This document shows positions 11,896 to 22,296 of a stretch of 64,000 nucleotides of DNA, piece after piece. The position numbers and the translations under genes were made by a program. Below the pieces are notes generated by a model that was given only the letters and a program-made list of their open reading frames with translations, did no database searches and had not been told where the DNA came from. The DNA comes from Shinisaurus crocodilurus. Taxonomy: Eukaryota > Chordata > Lepidosauria > Squamata > Shinisauridae. The first letter of the stretch is position 1; each line of letters opens with the position of its first letter. The stretch lies in NCBI GenBank assembly GCA_021292165.1, contig CM037888.1:27021140-27085139 (forward strand), in the 5' to 3' direction.

Positions 11896-12538
11896 CAGGG
11901 CCGGCGCTACCGCTAGGCCAACTAGGCTGTTGCCTAGGGTGCGTAGCGGAAGAGGGCGCAGAACGCTGCGCTCCTCTTCGCTGCCGGCGCGCTCCTGCCT
12001 TGCCCGCCCACCCGCCTCACAGAGAAAGCCAGGTCAGTGCAGGGGATTGCGCCCAGAGTAGTGGTGGGGCCGAGCCTGGGCGCCTCCCCTCCACCTCACC
12101 TCGCCTCCGTGCTGCCTCCCCCCACCTCACCTCGCCTCGCCTCTGCGCCGCCTCCCCCCTGCGCCGCCTCCCCCCCACCTCGCCTCGCCTCGCTTCGCCT
12201 CCGCGCCGCCTCCCCCCCGACACCTACCTTCTCCGCGCTGTTTCCGGAGCCCCGCCCGCGCTCTGTTTTGGCGGGAGGAACCGGGGCAACAGGGCTTAAA
12301 CAGCCCTGTTGCTCTGGTTTCCCCCGGCCAAAAACAGAGCGCGGGGTCCCTTTTCGGAGGAGGCGTGGGAAGATAGGTGGGGGGCGGCAGCGGCAGCGTG
12401 CGGGGGGGTCCAGTGGCGGCGGCGGCGGCGGGAGGTTGCAGAGCAGGGCTGCTTTCCGGAGCCCCCCCCCACGGCACGAGAGGGGGGGCGCTAAATATAA
12501 TTTAGCCTAGGGCGCCAAACTGCCCTGCACCGGTCCTG
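11896..12538. mobile_element. GC-rich non-autonomous hAT transposon (643 bp)
   Basis: The ends are inverted (CAGGGCCGGCGC... and ...GCACCGGTCCTG) and the element is flanked by a perfect 8-bp duplication, TGTAGTAT, at 11888-11895 and 12539-12546. The 8-bp TSD and CAG...CTG ends are hallmarks of the hAT superfamily. The interior is very rich in C and CpG, with CTCGCCTCGC-like repeats at about 12090-12220 and a large hairpin with arms near 12259-12297 and 12300-12342. No transposase is encoded; the open frames inside are low-complexity. Confidence 0.9.
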
Positions 12539-12884
12539 TGTAGTATGATGCTTCTCACTGAGGATACCCTGATAAAGATTCAGAGGGACAAATGGATTCT
12601 GAAAACACTTGCTTGTGTCAGGAGACCACTTCAACAATATCTGCTTCTAACACTACTAGGCCTGCTCCTCCCATCTTCTGAAGAAGGGTTAGTTTTTTGC
12701 TTTTCATCTAGAAGATATTGTTTTTGTTGTTGCTTTTTGTGTGACTATGTTCCTACAACAGAAGTTGCTCACCAAATGATAAAAGAACTGGAACTTCTGC
12801 TATCTACAGAGGACTACAGCCCAACAGAGAAAAATCAAGAGTTGAAAGGCAATGAAAAAAAGATGATAAAGGATCAGCTGAGTG

Positions 12885-12941
<57 letters not shown>
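12885..12941. repeat. (CAT)19 microsatellite
   Basis: 57 bp of uninterrupted CAT triplets, giving polyserine or polyhistidine in different frames. No protein is implied. Confidence 0.97.
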
Positions 12942-12944
12942 TTC

Positions 12945-14240
12945 TGGGAGGTGAGTAAGCTATGGCTGGGGGTAGGAGAAACAGCAGCTGTTTTGTTTTT
13001 TAAAATTTATTTTCCCCTTCCCAAGGCGTTGCTAACTTTTATGATATTTCTTCCTCCCCTCTCCTTTTCACTATCTGCCTTTGTGCCTTCAGGGGCAGTG
13101 AAAGAAGACTGCCGATTCTAGATTGCTTTCAGAGTTTGCTTTGCTGATGATGGATTACCATGTCAATTTAAACAGCATAGGATTAATTTGTTTCAATGAT
13201 TTCTCTTTAGGCTGAATGCCAGCCTTTTTTTTTTTTTTGCCTTTTTTTTGGTGCTTTCTATCTCTCCCCTTGCTCTTCAGAATAAGAATAAGAAGGGGGG
13301 GGGGGAATCCTACTCACTACCCAAACCCCTTTCGATATCCACCTTTTAAGGAGACCATAATAGAAATAGACAAGTTAGGTGTAAGGTTGCAATGCAGTCA
13401 CAGGTTTGAGTGTTTTTATCTCATTTGCAAGGCTGGAGCCTCCTGTCAATCACATTAAAATGAAATTGGATCTAACATTTATTCAATAAATACTTCTCTT
13501 GTAGGTAATCCAGAGCAGAGTGCTTTTGACACATAAGGACTTAATTTGTCTCGGATAAGAAGTTATTAATATGGCACATTTAAACTTGCCACCTACAATA
13601 AGGTCATTCAGATCTTTTAACAAGATTCAGAGAACGGGTTTGAGGGTGCTTGAGGGAAAGATGGAGAGAAAGTTTGAGATGGCATTCTTTGAAAGCCGGG
13701 GGTATGCGGGGGGGGGGGGATGGATGTAGTAATTAGCGGGGAGGGAGGGGTCCTAGATAGGAAAACTAGGCTCCAGCCTCTGCTCAGGCTGGCTTCTTTG
13801 GACTGATCACTCCTTTTGAATCTCAGTTTTCCATCTATAAAGTGGGAATAATAATGAACTATTACTCACGATCATTGGAAAGATCAAGGGACATTTATTA
13901 TTATTATTTTTTAAAAAGAGAGAATGTCATCCGGTCCCACTCTGCTCCAATGCGGTACAAATGTGTAATATTTCTGAAATGCAGTGGGCGAATCTTCCAG
14001 CCTCCATATATTGTTCACATTCAGATCACTGCAATGTACCGGTACGTTCTTATGGCAACCAAGCCAGCTGCTTAGAAATCAATCTAAAGATTGTAACATG
14101 GGCTGTTCTTCTTTTGTGTAACATGCATTTATGTGTAAAACTCTTCAGGCACCTCAAGCGTGAGTGTGATGGGGTGGTTAAAAGTTCAGGAGCAGGAAAA
14201 AGCGACGTGATCTTGGATGTGCTTCTGAGGAAGTATGCCC
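12945..14240. other. Mostly unique sequence with one MIR-like fragment
   Basis: No gene was recognised. The part at 13390-13640 is AT-rich and non-repetitive and contains TGTCAATCA (13444-13452), a PBX/MEIS-type site, so it is a candidate conserved non-coding element. Poly-T and poly-G runs are at 13224-13250 and about 13296-13306. Confidence 0.45.
13784..13890 (+). repeat. MIR-like SINE core fragment
   Basis: Order of 'ctcagttttccatctataaa' and 'gtgggaataataat' matches the conserved core of MIR-type (CORE-SINE) elements, which read like 'cctcagtttcctcatctgta' then 'atggggataataat'. Head and tail are not resolved. Confidence 0.6.
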
Positions 14241-14425
14241 ATCATGGGCCATGCTGATGGTGTTCCATGATTTTTGGCTTATTTATATTTTTTGCTTATC
14301 TATTTTGTTAATTTATGAGCCTGCCCTTCAGGTACAAGAGTCCCAGGGCGGTGTTCAGTTTAGAAACAAATATGATAAAATCATTGCTAAAATCAATCAC
14401 AGAATGCTGCATTCAATACACAAAG

Positions 14426-14545
14426 CACCCACCTTGCTGAAACTAAGCAAGTCTGGTTCTGGTCAGTGCCTGGATGGGGGACCATCTGGAGACATTCAGT
14501 ATGATGACCTGAGTTCTGTTAAAGAAAAGTGTGATATAAATAAAG
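14426..14545 (+). repeat. 5S rRNA-derived SINE with a non-CR1 tail
   Basis: The segment at about 14440-14484 ('aactaagcaagtctgg', 'tggtcagtgcctggatgggg', 'gacc') aligns with the internal control region of vertebrate 5S rRNA (AGCTAAGCAGGGTC, CCTGGTTAGTACTTGGATGG, GAGACC). It is followed by 'gtgatataaataaagg', a LINE-type A-rich end unlike the CR1 tail of the other 5S-headed SINEs here. Known SINE3-class and AmnSINE1 elements have 5S heads; which family this belongs to is not determined. Confidence 0.6.
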
Positions 14546-14847
14546 GGGATGCAAGGCAATATAAAGGAGAAAGATAAAACTGATAGTGACTATGATAACA
14601 TTCAGTATTTAGATAGCACTTCCCATGCGTGATCTCATATTCCTTTTACAACCACCCTAGAAGTTTGGCCAGTATATAATTTATCCCTAAACTGGGGTGT
14701 GTGTGGTGGATTTGGCTTTGATAACCTTGTGAATTCATGCCAGAGGCAAGACTTGGACCAAGCACTTCCTGGTTTGTCACTCACTCAGTCTCATGCAGCA
14801 TATTTACTTGGAAGTAAATTTCCAGTATCGCAGGCAGTATGCCTATG

Positions 14848-14993
14848 TACACCAGTTGCTGGGGAACATGGGTGGGAGGGTGCTGTTGCATGCATATCCT
14901 GTTTGTGGGATCCCTGGTTGGCCACTGTGTGAACAGAATGCTGGACTAGATGGACCCTTGGTCTGATCCAGCATGGCCCTTCTTATGTAAGTC
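14848..14993 (+). mobile_element. CR1-like LINE family B, 3' end fragment
   Basis: Reads 'gcctatgtacaccagttgct' ... 'ggttggccactgtgtgaaca' ... 'actagatggacccttggtct' and ends 'cttcttatgtaag', the 3' untranslated part of a family seen seven times in the window. Other copies encode a CR1-type C-terminal 'WNSL' region upstream, which is why it is assigned to the CR1 clade. Confidence 0.65.
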
Positions 14994-15087
14994 CAACTGA
15001 GGTGTTTAGGATTGCAGTCTTAGGCTCTACCCTACATGAGGTCTTGGTGATGAGAATGATGAAGATAGTCTACCTATACAGAACAAA

Positions 15088-16062
15088 TATTTATTTATTT
15101 ATTTATTTATTATATTTATGAATCACCCATCTGGCCAAACAACCAGCCACTCTGAGCGATGTACAATCTAATAAAATACAAGAAGGGGAGGGGGGAACAC
15201 ACACACACAGTATAAAACCCAATTAAAAACAGTACAAAACTTAAAAATCCTAACCCACCCCATATTCCCGCCTGAAAGGCCACGTTTTTAATGCACGGCG
15301 GAAGCTAATCAAGGAAGGGGCATGGCGGAGGTCACTGGGCAGAGAGTTCCATAAATTGGGGGCTGCCACAGACAAGGCCCTCCTCCTAGTCCCCACCAGC
15401 CTGGTTTCTCTGGCTGAGGGGACAGGGAGAAGGCCATCCGTGGCAGATCTTGTTGAGCGGCCTACTTGATGTTGCTGAGGTGCTCCTTGAGATAAACTGG
15501 ACGGGAGCCGTACAGGGTTTTAAAGGTCAATGCCAACACCTTGAATTTGGCTCGGCAAACAACTGGTATCCAGTGCAACTCTTTGAGCACTGGAGTGATG
15601 TGATCACACTGGCGGCAGCCTTTAACCAGGCGTGCTGCTGCATTCTGTACCAGCTGCAACTTCCAAACCGTCTTCCAGAGTAACCCCACGTAGAGCGCAT
15701 TACAGTAGTCTAGGCGAGAGGAGACCAAGGCATGAACCACTGATGGGAGCAGATGATTAGGAAGGTAGGGGCGCAGCTGCCGTATCAGATGGAGCTGATA
15801 CAGTGCTGCCCGGCTCACAGCTGACACCTGAGGCTCCATGGACAGCTGGGAGTCTAGAATGACTCCCAAGCTGCAGACCTGGTCCTTCAGGGGAAGATGT
15901 ACCCCATTCAGCACCAGGTCAACATCCCCTAACCTTCCCTTGTCTCCCACCAGAAGTACCTCAGGTCTCGTCGGGGTTCAGTTTCAGCATGTTCCTTCCC
16001 ATCCAGCCACCCACTGCCTCCAGACACTTGGACAGGGTTTCAACAGCCAACCTTGGTGACAA
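15088..16062 (-). mobile_element. L2-clade LINE, 5'-truncated, RT C-terminal region
   Basis: On the minus strand the coding part at 15462-15950 contains motifs of the C-terminal part of L2-type LINE ORF2: LGVILDSQLS, VHALVSSRLDYCN, LQLVQNAAARLVKG, DHITPVLKELHW. Upstream codons for KLNPDE at about 15970-15985 are in another frame, so a frameshift separates them. The catalytic YADD region is absent, consistent with 5' truncation on insertion. The 3' end is an AT-rich tail ending in TTTA repeats at 15088-15114. About 160 residues remain of an ORF usually near 1,000, so it is inactive. Confidence 0.9.
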
Positions 16063-16705
16063 ATATGGTTGACACTTAAGCTCTCACTTCTTACATTTAT
16101 CATAGGAATTCCCAAAGATGGTTCTGATGGAAGATGCCAAGAATCAGGAGTTCACACATTTTCTAGAAGCATGAAAAGGAAGAAAGAAAAGAAATGAGCA
16201 AGGGACTACTCACAAACTCTCCCAGCTGGACAATGTTTTCCACATGGTGGAGGAACATGCTCCACCTCCATATGTATAAGGTAATATTTGTTTAGGTGTG
16301 CGTGTATGTGCGTGCATGTAGAAAGATTGCACAGATCTATCCACAGAACTCATGAAACATGTGCAGTTCCATGGATAATTAATACATGGAAGGGATTGTG
16401 CCTGTTGTCCTCGTTCCTTACCTTCATGTATTCATCCATTGGACTAATTCACAAAAGCTTGTCTGAGGATAGCTCTCTCTGCACAATCAGAAACTCTGCA
16501 AAAGGGAGGGTTTCTAATTGCACAAATAGAGGTTTGGGTTATTCTGATCCCACCCTGCCCCCAAGTAGCTTTACTGAACACCTGAAAAGGGCTCAAGTTT
16601 ACATGTGATAAGGGGAGGGGAAGCACACACCTGCTTCTCCACCTTGCAGACAGGATCCTTGGCCAGGTCAATGACTTGAGATGCTTCTTTCTTCACTTAC
16701 TCCAT

Positions 16706-17160
16706 ATAGGGATGGGGCAGAAATCCACCCAGTTCATATTTTATTGTGAACATAACTACATTTGCACTTTCGAACCACTATGTGAACTGAAACTCAGTTA
16801 TTTTTTGAAATTCGCTCTTCTCCGAATTTTGCAGTGGAGTTCCCCAGGCAAAAGATGCATACAAAAATGTGTTTATTAGGGGAAATAGCATTAAAAATGC
16901 ATTCTATTTGGAAAATGACTTTCAAAAATGTATCAGGCAAAAATGCATGCAATAATGCATGTATTAGGGAAAACGTGTATAGAAAACCTTATGAAATTCC
17001 ATGTGAACTTAAAAAACAAAACAAAAAACAAATTCTCAGAGTTCAAAATGAACCGGATTTTCGACTGGACAAATTCTCAAAGTTCTAGATGAACCCTGCT
17101 TAAGACTGGGAAAATGAGAAACTAGGAGAAACCAACGGTGACAAATTCGTCTGTCCCTAC
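16706..17160. mobile_element. AT-rich repeat family D, copy 1 (probable non-autonomous DNA transposon)
   Basis: Ends are loosely inverted: 'agggatggggcagaaatcca' at the left and 'gacaaattcgtctgtcccta' at the right. The interior has many ATGCATTTTTG-type words and 'aaaattctcagagttc'-type words shared with copies at 31.67, 50.4 and 61.9 kb. Superfamily is not determined; flanking 8-mers are not convincing duplications. Confidence 0.55.
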
Positions 17161-17927
17161 CCATGAATGTACCTATATGCTGCCGTTAAAACTGCTAAGT
17201 GTGCAATCTCTAAAGGCATTGTCACACACAATCATAAATGCACTTTCAAGTCTCTCTTTCTCACACACACCTGTGAATGTCATTAATGAAAAATAAAATG
17301 GGACATATGTTCTAGGCAAAGTAGATATTACAGACCCAAGAGATAAAAAATGAAATTTTAAAAAAAAATCCAACTAATCATCTATGCAAGTAAGTTCACA
17401 GAAATTACTAGCCCATGACAAGTTTGTACTGGCACATGTGGGGACACATCCCTGTCTGTGTAATTTGTGTCACACGGATGACCTGAAAGAACAGGGAGAG
17501 GGAGTGCTCTGCTCATAGTTTTAATAGCTTCTCTGCATGGTTAAATGTATATAAGTTTAACTCACAACTCACCTTAGGCAACCAGGTAAGTGTGGCTATT
17601 TACAGGTTGGGATTTAAGCATTATTTCCATGGTTCTCTTACTGGAGGGGAAGGAGATGCATATTTACTCTAGCATGCATGCATGCCCACATAAATAAACG
17701 TAAAATGCTGGCTTAACTGCTCCTCCTCCACCTCCTTGCATAACTGCTTACCCAGACAGTAAATGCTGCTGAATATGTTTGTATGGTGCCATTTTTCTTT
17801 CACAAGTATCACTATCTCCAGTGCAGGATTAAGCATGATATGAAATATTCTTGAAGGGTTTTATTCATTCTTAATGCTCTTGGAGGCAAAATGAATCTAG
17901 GTTATGAAACGAATACAGGTTATGGGG

Positions 17928-18123
17928 AGGTGGTATGGTGTAGTGGTTAGAGTGTAGAACTAAGATTGGGGAGACCCCCCCTCTCAGCCATGAAGCTCCA
18001 CTTTCTCTGAGCCTAGCCTACCACAGGGGTTGTTCAGTGGTTGGAAATAGGACGAAAGGACCATATATGCTATGTTGAGTTCCTTGAAGGAAAGGCAAGA
18101 TATAAATGCAATAAAGAAAGAAA
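17928..18123 (+). repeat. SINE family 2 (tRNA-headed), copy a
   Basis: Begins 'ggtggtatggtgtagtggtt' with A-box-like TAGTGGTTAGAGTG, is diverged in the middle, and ends 'gttccttgaaggaaaggcaa' plus 'gatataaatgcaataaa'. This order defines a SINE seen seven more times here. The B box is eroded in this copy. Confidence 0.75.
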
Positions 18124-18239
18124 TGGAAAAGAGCTTTCAATGATGTATAGATGTGGAGCTCAGGCGTTGCTCCTTGGTGTGAGAACAAGGGGTGCTGCAA
18201 GCACACAAGACTGTCCCTAGTTCAGTTGAAAGAAGACCA

Positions 18240-18330
18240 ATTGAAATCAATGGGACTGCAGTCAACTTCAGACCCATTGATTACAATGGGGCTACTCCAA
18301 GTATGACTAAGTCTGGATACAACCCATTGA
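18240..18330. repeat. Short palindromic element, copy 6 (diverged)
   Basis: 'aatcaatgggactgcagtca' and 'cccattgattacaatggggc' resemble the centre of the palindromic family in inverted order. Confidence 0.45.
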
Positions 18331-19630
18331 TAACACGTTAGAGGGCATGCTACTTTGTTAGTGAGCCCCATTGAACATCATGGGATGTTCCATGAGAGGA
18401 AAGGACCTTCTGCAAGAGGAAAGGCTCTGCTGGCGGAAGGCCCTCTCTGCCTGATTTTTGGGGATCCCCTCCCCCTCCCACACCTACAGCTTCCCCCACA
18501 CCTACAGCTCACTATAGCTCACCTTCATCAGCAGGAATGCCTCACTGTCTGTCAGGCAGCTGTCTGTCAGGCAGCTAGAGGGGCTGCCGTGAGAAGGAGG
18601 GAGTGGGGAAGCCCACTTCCATCAGTGCCGTTGATCCAGCATAAAATCTGGATCCAACCCCGGGGGCCCAGGGACTTATTTCCACATAAAGACATGGAGC
18701 ATCAGGCCAGCCCGAGTGAAGGAGGATGGGAAAGCGAGAGCAAGAAAAGGATCTGAGCTGTGGAAGAGGAAGAAAAGCAAAGGAGGAAGTCACGGGAGGG
18801 GGCATCTTCCAAAGTACTTGACCCAGACAATTTTCCACGTCTTGTTTCCTCTGCTAACAAACTAACAAACTCCAAATGACCCCATTTAAATTCTGAGGGG
18901 TCTTTGGCAAAGCACACACAGCCATTTTGCATCCATCTTGTTTGCCCACCACAAGGATCCCAGCACATAATCCATCTTTAAATATTATTGGTCTAATTTG
19001 ACTGAGCAATATTTGTTCACGCCTTGGCAGCTAATGTAAGGAAAACAAAAAGGGGGAGTCCCGGGAGTTGTACGGTGGCGATCTATGTGGCTGCATTAAC
19101 CCCGAGTTGCTTTTTGTAGCGGAGTTGGAGCTTAGGCCTCAAGTGGCATTTGACAGATGTGTGTTAAAAATGGATAAACTAGGAAGAGAGGGTTTTGCAT
19201 TCTCAACACTCATCTTAACCTTACAGTACTACTAAATCACGGTGTTCCAGAAACCTTGTTTCAGATATAACATTACAATGCATTTTTCATCTTTCTCCTA
19301 CCCCACCCCCTACTAAAAATGGGTGAAATTGAAGAATTATATTGTACATCAGCATTATATTGTTCCTTAATCTGGTGGTCTTCTTATCTTTGGGGCTATG
19401 ACTCCCATCCTACTTAATTGGCCAGGCTGACTTGGGTTGGTGGGAGTTGTAGTCCAAAATGTCTGGAGTACAACAATAGAAATGCTGTTGTAAATGGATA
19501 TAGCAATGGACATATCATAGTAATATCTCATTGTTCAAGAAATGTACAGGTAAGTGACTGGGGCCAAGACAGACTTTACTTTAAATGTTTGTCTAGCAGC
19601 TATGCCTTTTTAAATTTTTTACTCTAGAGT
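18330..19630. other. No gene recognised
   Basis: Mixed sequence with a short local duplication (CTGTCTGTCAGGCAG twice, 18545-18575) and a possible remnant of a fold-back hAT MITE at about 19395-19470 ('tgggagttgtagtccaaaat' with 'gtctgga'). Open frames have no known domains. Confidence 0.4.
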
Positions 19631-19711
19631 AGGTACAGGGACCCAATACATATCTTGAAAGCCCACCATGCTAGGGTCCCAGTCCAGATTGGGGTCTTCT
19701 CCTACTCTAAA

Positions 19712-19746
<35 letters not shown>

Positions 19747-19878
19747 TATACACACAGAGACACACACACACAAGGATCCAATACATACAGGGACCCAATA
19801 CATATCTTGAAAGCCCCCACCCCCCATGCTAGGGTCCCAGTCCAGATTGGGGCCCTTCCTGTACCTACTCTAAGGTGT

Positions 19879-19920
<42 letters not shown>
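19631..19920. repeat. Local duplication with interleaved (GT)n and (AC)n tracts
   Basis: A unit of about 80 bp beginning AGGTACAGGGACCCAATACA and running to CTACTCTAA occurs at 19631-19712 and again at about 19785-19875. The first is followed by (GT)n at 19712-19742, the second by (AC)n at 19880-19920. Both copies share 'ccagtccagattgggg', so the duplication is clear; the mechanism is not. Confidence 0.8.
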
Positions 19921-19923
<3 letters not shown>

Positions 19924-20261
19924 CTAGACACACATTTTAAGCAATGTCTGCTTTGGTCCTGAAACTCACTATTTAATTGAATTCAGGCTTATTATTTCAG
20001 TTCCATTGGAGTGAAAAGGGTTTGAATCTTTCCCATTTTCATACACAAACCAGATAAGCCATTTTTTAAAACATGCCTTTCCCCATCAAAATGTATGATG
20101 GGAGAATGGAGCTAGCCGTTCTATGAGGCTGGGATGCCATTTCACATTTCAGGGGTGGGATGGGCATAATTCTCAACAGGTTTTAAACGTTCTCTAGGAT
20201 ACATTCAAGATTAAATGCCCTCAAAGCAATATATTTTAAGAGTGCTGTGGTTACTTTATAC

Positions 20262-20287
20262 ACACACACACACACACACCCACACAC
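20262..20287. repeat. (CA)n microsatellite
   Basis: CA dinucleotides with one interruption, seen directly. Confidence 0.9.
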
Positions 20288-20741
20288 CCTTTGAATGACA
20301 ACATCAATGTTATCAACCAAGATCAAACAGAGAGCCTGAGGTTTGAAGCAAATGGGACTTGTGCCTTTGAAATGCATTGCTAGTACATAGGTCCATTGAA
20401 TTGTTTGCATCAATAGCCTCTCAGTGTGTGGAACCAGTGAGTGTGGAACATCACATGTGGTCTGAAGCATTAGTGGTGTAGAGAGGAGAGATGCCTTCCA
20501 ACCTCCTGCAGTAGCTCTCCTGTTGTGAGGCTCTTCAATATGTCCAAGGCCCAAATTATTTGCTTGGTGTAAACCTCCCATCAATTGAGGCAGAGTCACC
20601 ATTTCGAATTTCATCTCAGGCATTCACTAATCATGGTTTGAGGCAAGCCACTCTCAATAGCTCTGATGTCAGGAATCATAATGCTGGCCCATCTTACAGG
20701 ATTGCGGTTACTGTTGTGCGTGATCCTATGCATGTTTGGGA

Positions 20742-20920
20742 GGGGCCGTGGCTCAGTGGTAGAGTCCCTGCCTTGCATGCTGAAGGTCCCGGGTTCAATC
20801 CCTGGCATCTCCAGGTAGGGCTGGAAAAACTCCTGCCTGAAACCCTGGAGAGCCATTGCGGCCAGTCAGTGTCAGCAATACTGGGCTTGAGCATAAGGCA
20901 GCTTCCTATGTTCCTATGTT
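20742..20920 (+). repeat. SINE family 1 (tRNA-headed), full-length copy
   Basis: The head carries a tRNA-like A box (TGGCTCAGTGG) and B box (GGTTCAATCC), spaced as in a pol III type-2 promoter. The body 'aaactcctgcctgaaaccct' ... 'gagagccattgcggccagtc' follows, and the 3' tail is 'cataaggcagcttcctatgt'. This 179-bp copy serves as the reference for the interrupted copies at 25.25 and 44.92 kb. It is not a tRNA gene: the sequence after the B box does not complete a cloverleaf. Confidence 0.9.
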
Positions 20921-20924
20921 TTAC

Positions 20925-20996
20925 TTGGAAGTAAGTCCCATTGTGTTCAGTCGGGATTACTCCCAGGTAAGTGTGCAGAGCATTGCAGCCTAAGGC
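20925..20996. repeat. Short palindromic interspersed element, copy 7
   Basis: 'ggaagtaagtcccattgtgt' then 'ttactcccaggtaagtgtgc' then 'attgcagcctaag', directly next to the SINE. Both halves are readable and it is one of the better copies. Confidence 0.75.
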
Positions 20997-21063
20997 TACT
21001 GTTATATACTGTTATTTCAGGGTAGTGCTGAAGGATTTTAAATCTGAAATTAAAGCTTTAGGT

Positions 21064-21413
21064 AAGGGGTGCAGAACCTCTTCCAGTCCAAGGACCATAT
21101 TCCATTTTGGAGAAGCTCTAGAGGACTTCATTCCAGTGGCGGGCGGGGCCAAAGGCAAAAGGGGTGGAGCCAAAAAGCAAAAAAAAAAAAAAAGACCAGC
21201 ATATTGTAGCTTAAAGCCCTTACTGCCAGGAACTAAGCCTTTTACGAGAGGCATTCAGACCTTTTAGAATAGGGGAAAACTGCACGGGAGCCGGTAAACC
21301 ACCAAATGATGGATGGTTGGGAAAGGGGGCGGGGCCAGGAGAAGGGGACGTGGCCATCTCTGGACCTCCAGAGTGCCAGACTGGGACCCCAGGGCTGAGT
21401 TTCTCCACCTCTG
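21064..21413 (-). mobile_element. Non-autonomous hAT, about 350 bp (copy 1)
   Basis: Flanked by near-identical 8-bp duplications CTTTAGGT (21056-21063) and CTTTAGGA (21414-21421). Ends are inverted: 'aaggggtgcagaacctcttc' and 'gagtttctccacctctg'. The interior shares 'ggtggagccaaa' and 'gggggcggggcc' with the inverted copy at 59.97 kb. The length matches that copy (350 versus 355 bp). It has an A-run at about 21179-21194 and no transposase. Confidence 0.8.
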
Positions 21414-21419
21414 CTTTAG

Positions 21420-22296
21420 GAGATTAATTATATATCACTCTGCAGGTAGTCCAATATTATTATCTCAAAGTTACAGAGGAGAGGGAGGAGGAGGAGGAGG
21501 AGGAAGAGGAGACAGAATGGATTGCTTAATGTTTCCCAAGTTCTTTTCAAAGTAGGGCAAAATGCTGTTGCACACAAGTGGGAAAAAGCCAGCACTGGCA
21601 GGAACCGCTAATTAAATGGACAGAGAGGATTAAAAAGCATCCTTCCCCCACCTTAAGAGTACAACCCAATTCTCCCCCTTTTTTTTTCCACTCCGAGCGG
21701 AACCTGAAATGAAGGCGTCTCCAAGTTTCTGGTGATGCTCAAGAGTGTTTAGATGGAGGGTCTAGATGGAGACACCTATTGAAATGTGTCTGAAGAAGAT
21801 TAATAGGACTTGTCAGTGCTGGGAAGGCGCCGCTTTGCGGAAAATTTCTACTGGGAGAAGATGGATTACCGATGAATGCCGAGTTATCAACCCCATCACT
21901 ATCATTCGACACTAAATCAAATTGAGCGGTTATCTGAAATCAGAATTTTTTCCCCCTTAAAAAAGAGGAGGAGGAGGAGGAGGAGGAGGAGGGAGGCGGC
22001 TATGCACACCTTTTGGCTTAAGCCCTTTTAATATATAAACACACGGCGTGGAACCATTCTTTTCTCTGCCTTGTGTACATGAGGGAAAGGGGATAGTTTT
22101 AAAGCTCTTAATACAAAAGAGTTCCTTTCAGCGGCATAATTCAAGGAAGGAGTGGGGGGGGGGCAGGAGAGTTGGTCTCTGTCAAATAACATGAGATCTC
22201 ATGCCTAAAGCAACTTTTGCCTCACAGAACATCTTTGCAGATTCTCCGTTGGCATCTGCATGGCCTTTCCGTTCATTTCAGAGAACGAGCTATGTC
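21420..22296. other. Mostly unique sequence, candidate conserved non-coding element
   Basis: No gene seen. The part at 21690-22030 is non-repetitive and AT-rich ('gatggattaccgatgaatgc', 'atcaaattgagcggttatct'). Purine-rich GGA tracts lie at 21484-21512 and 21966-21992. Confidence 0.4.

Noticed and set aside
12037..12510. 157-codon Pro/Ala/Ser-rich open frame
   Set aside because: Lies wholly within a non-autonomous hAT with an 8-bp duplication; the peptide reflects CpG-rich repeats.
12545..13121. Frames ending in polyserine or polyhistidine
   Set aside because: The homopolymers are a (CAT)19 microsatellite in different phases.
20742..20830. tRNA gene
   Set aside because: A and B boxes are present but the sequence does not close a cloverleaf and continues into a SINE body found elsewhere.
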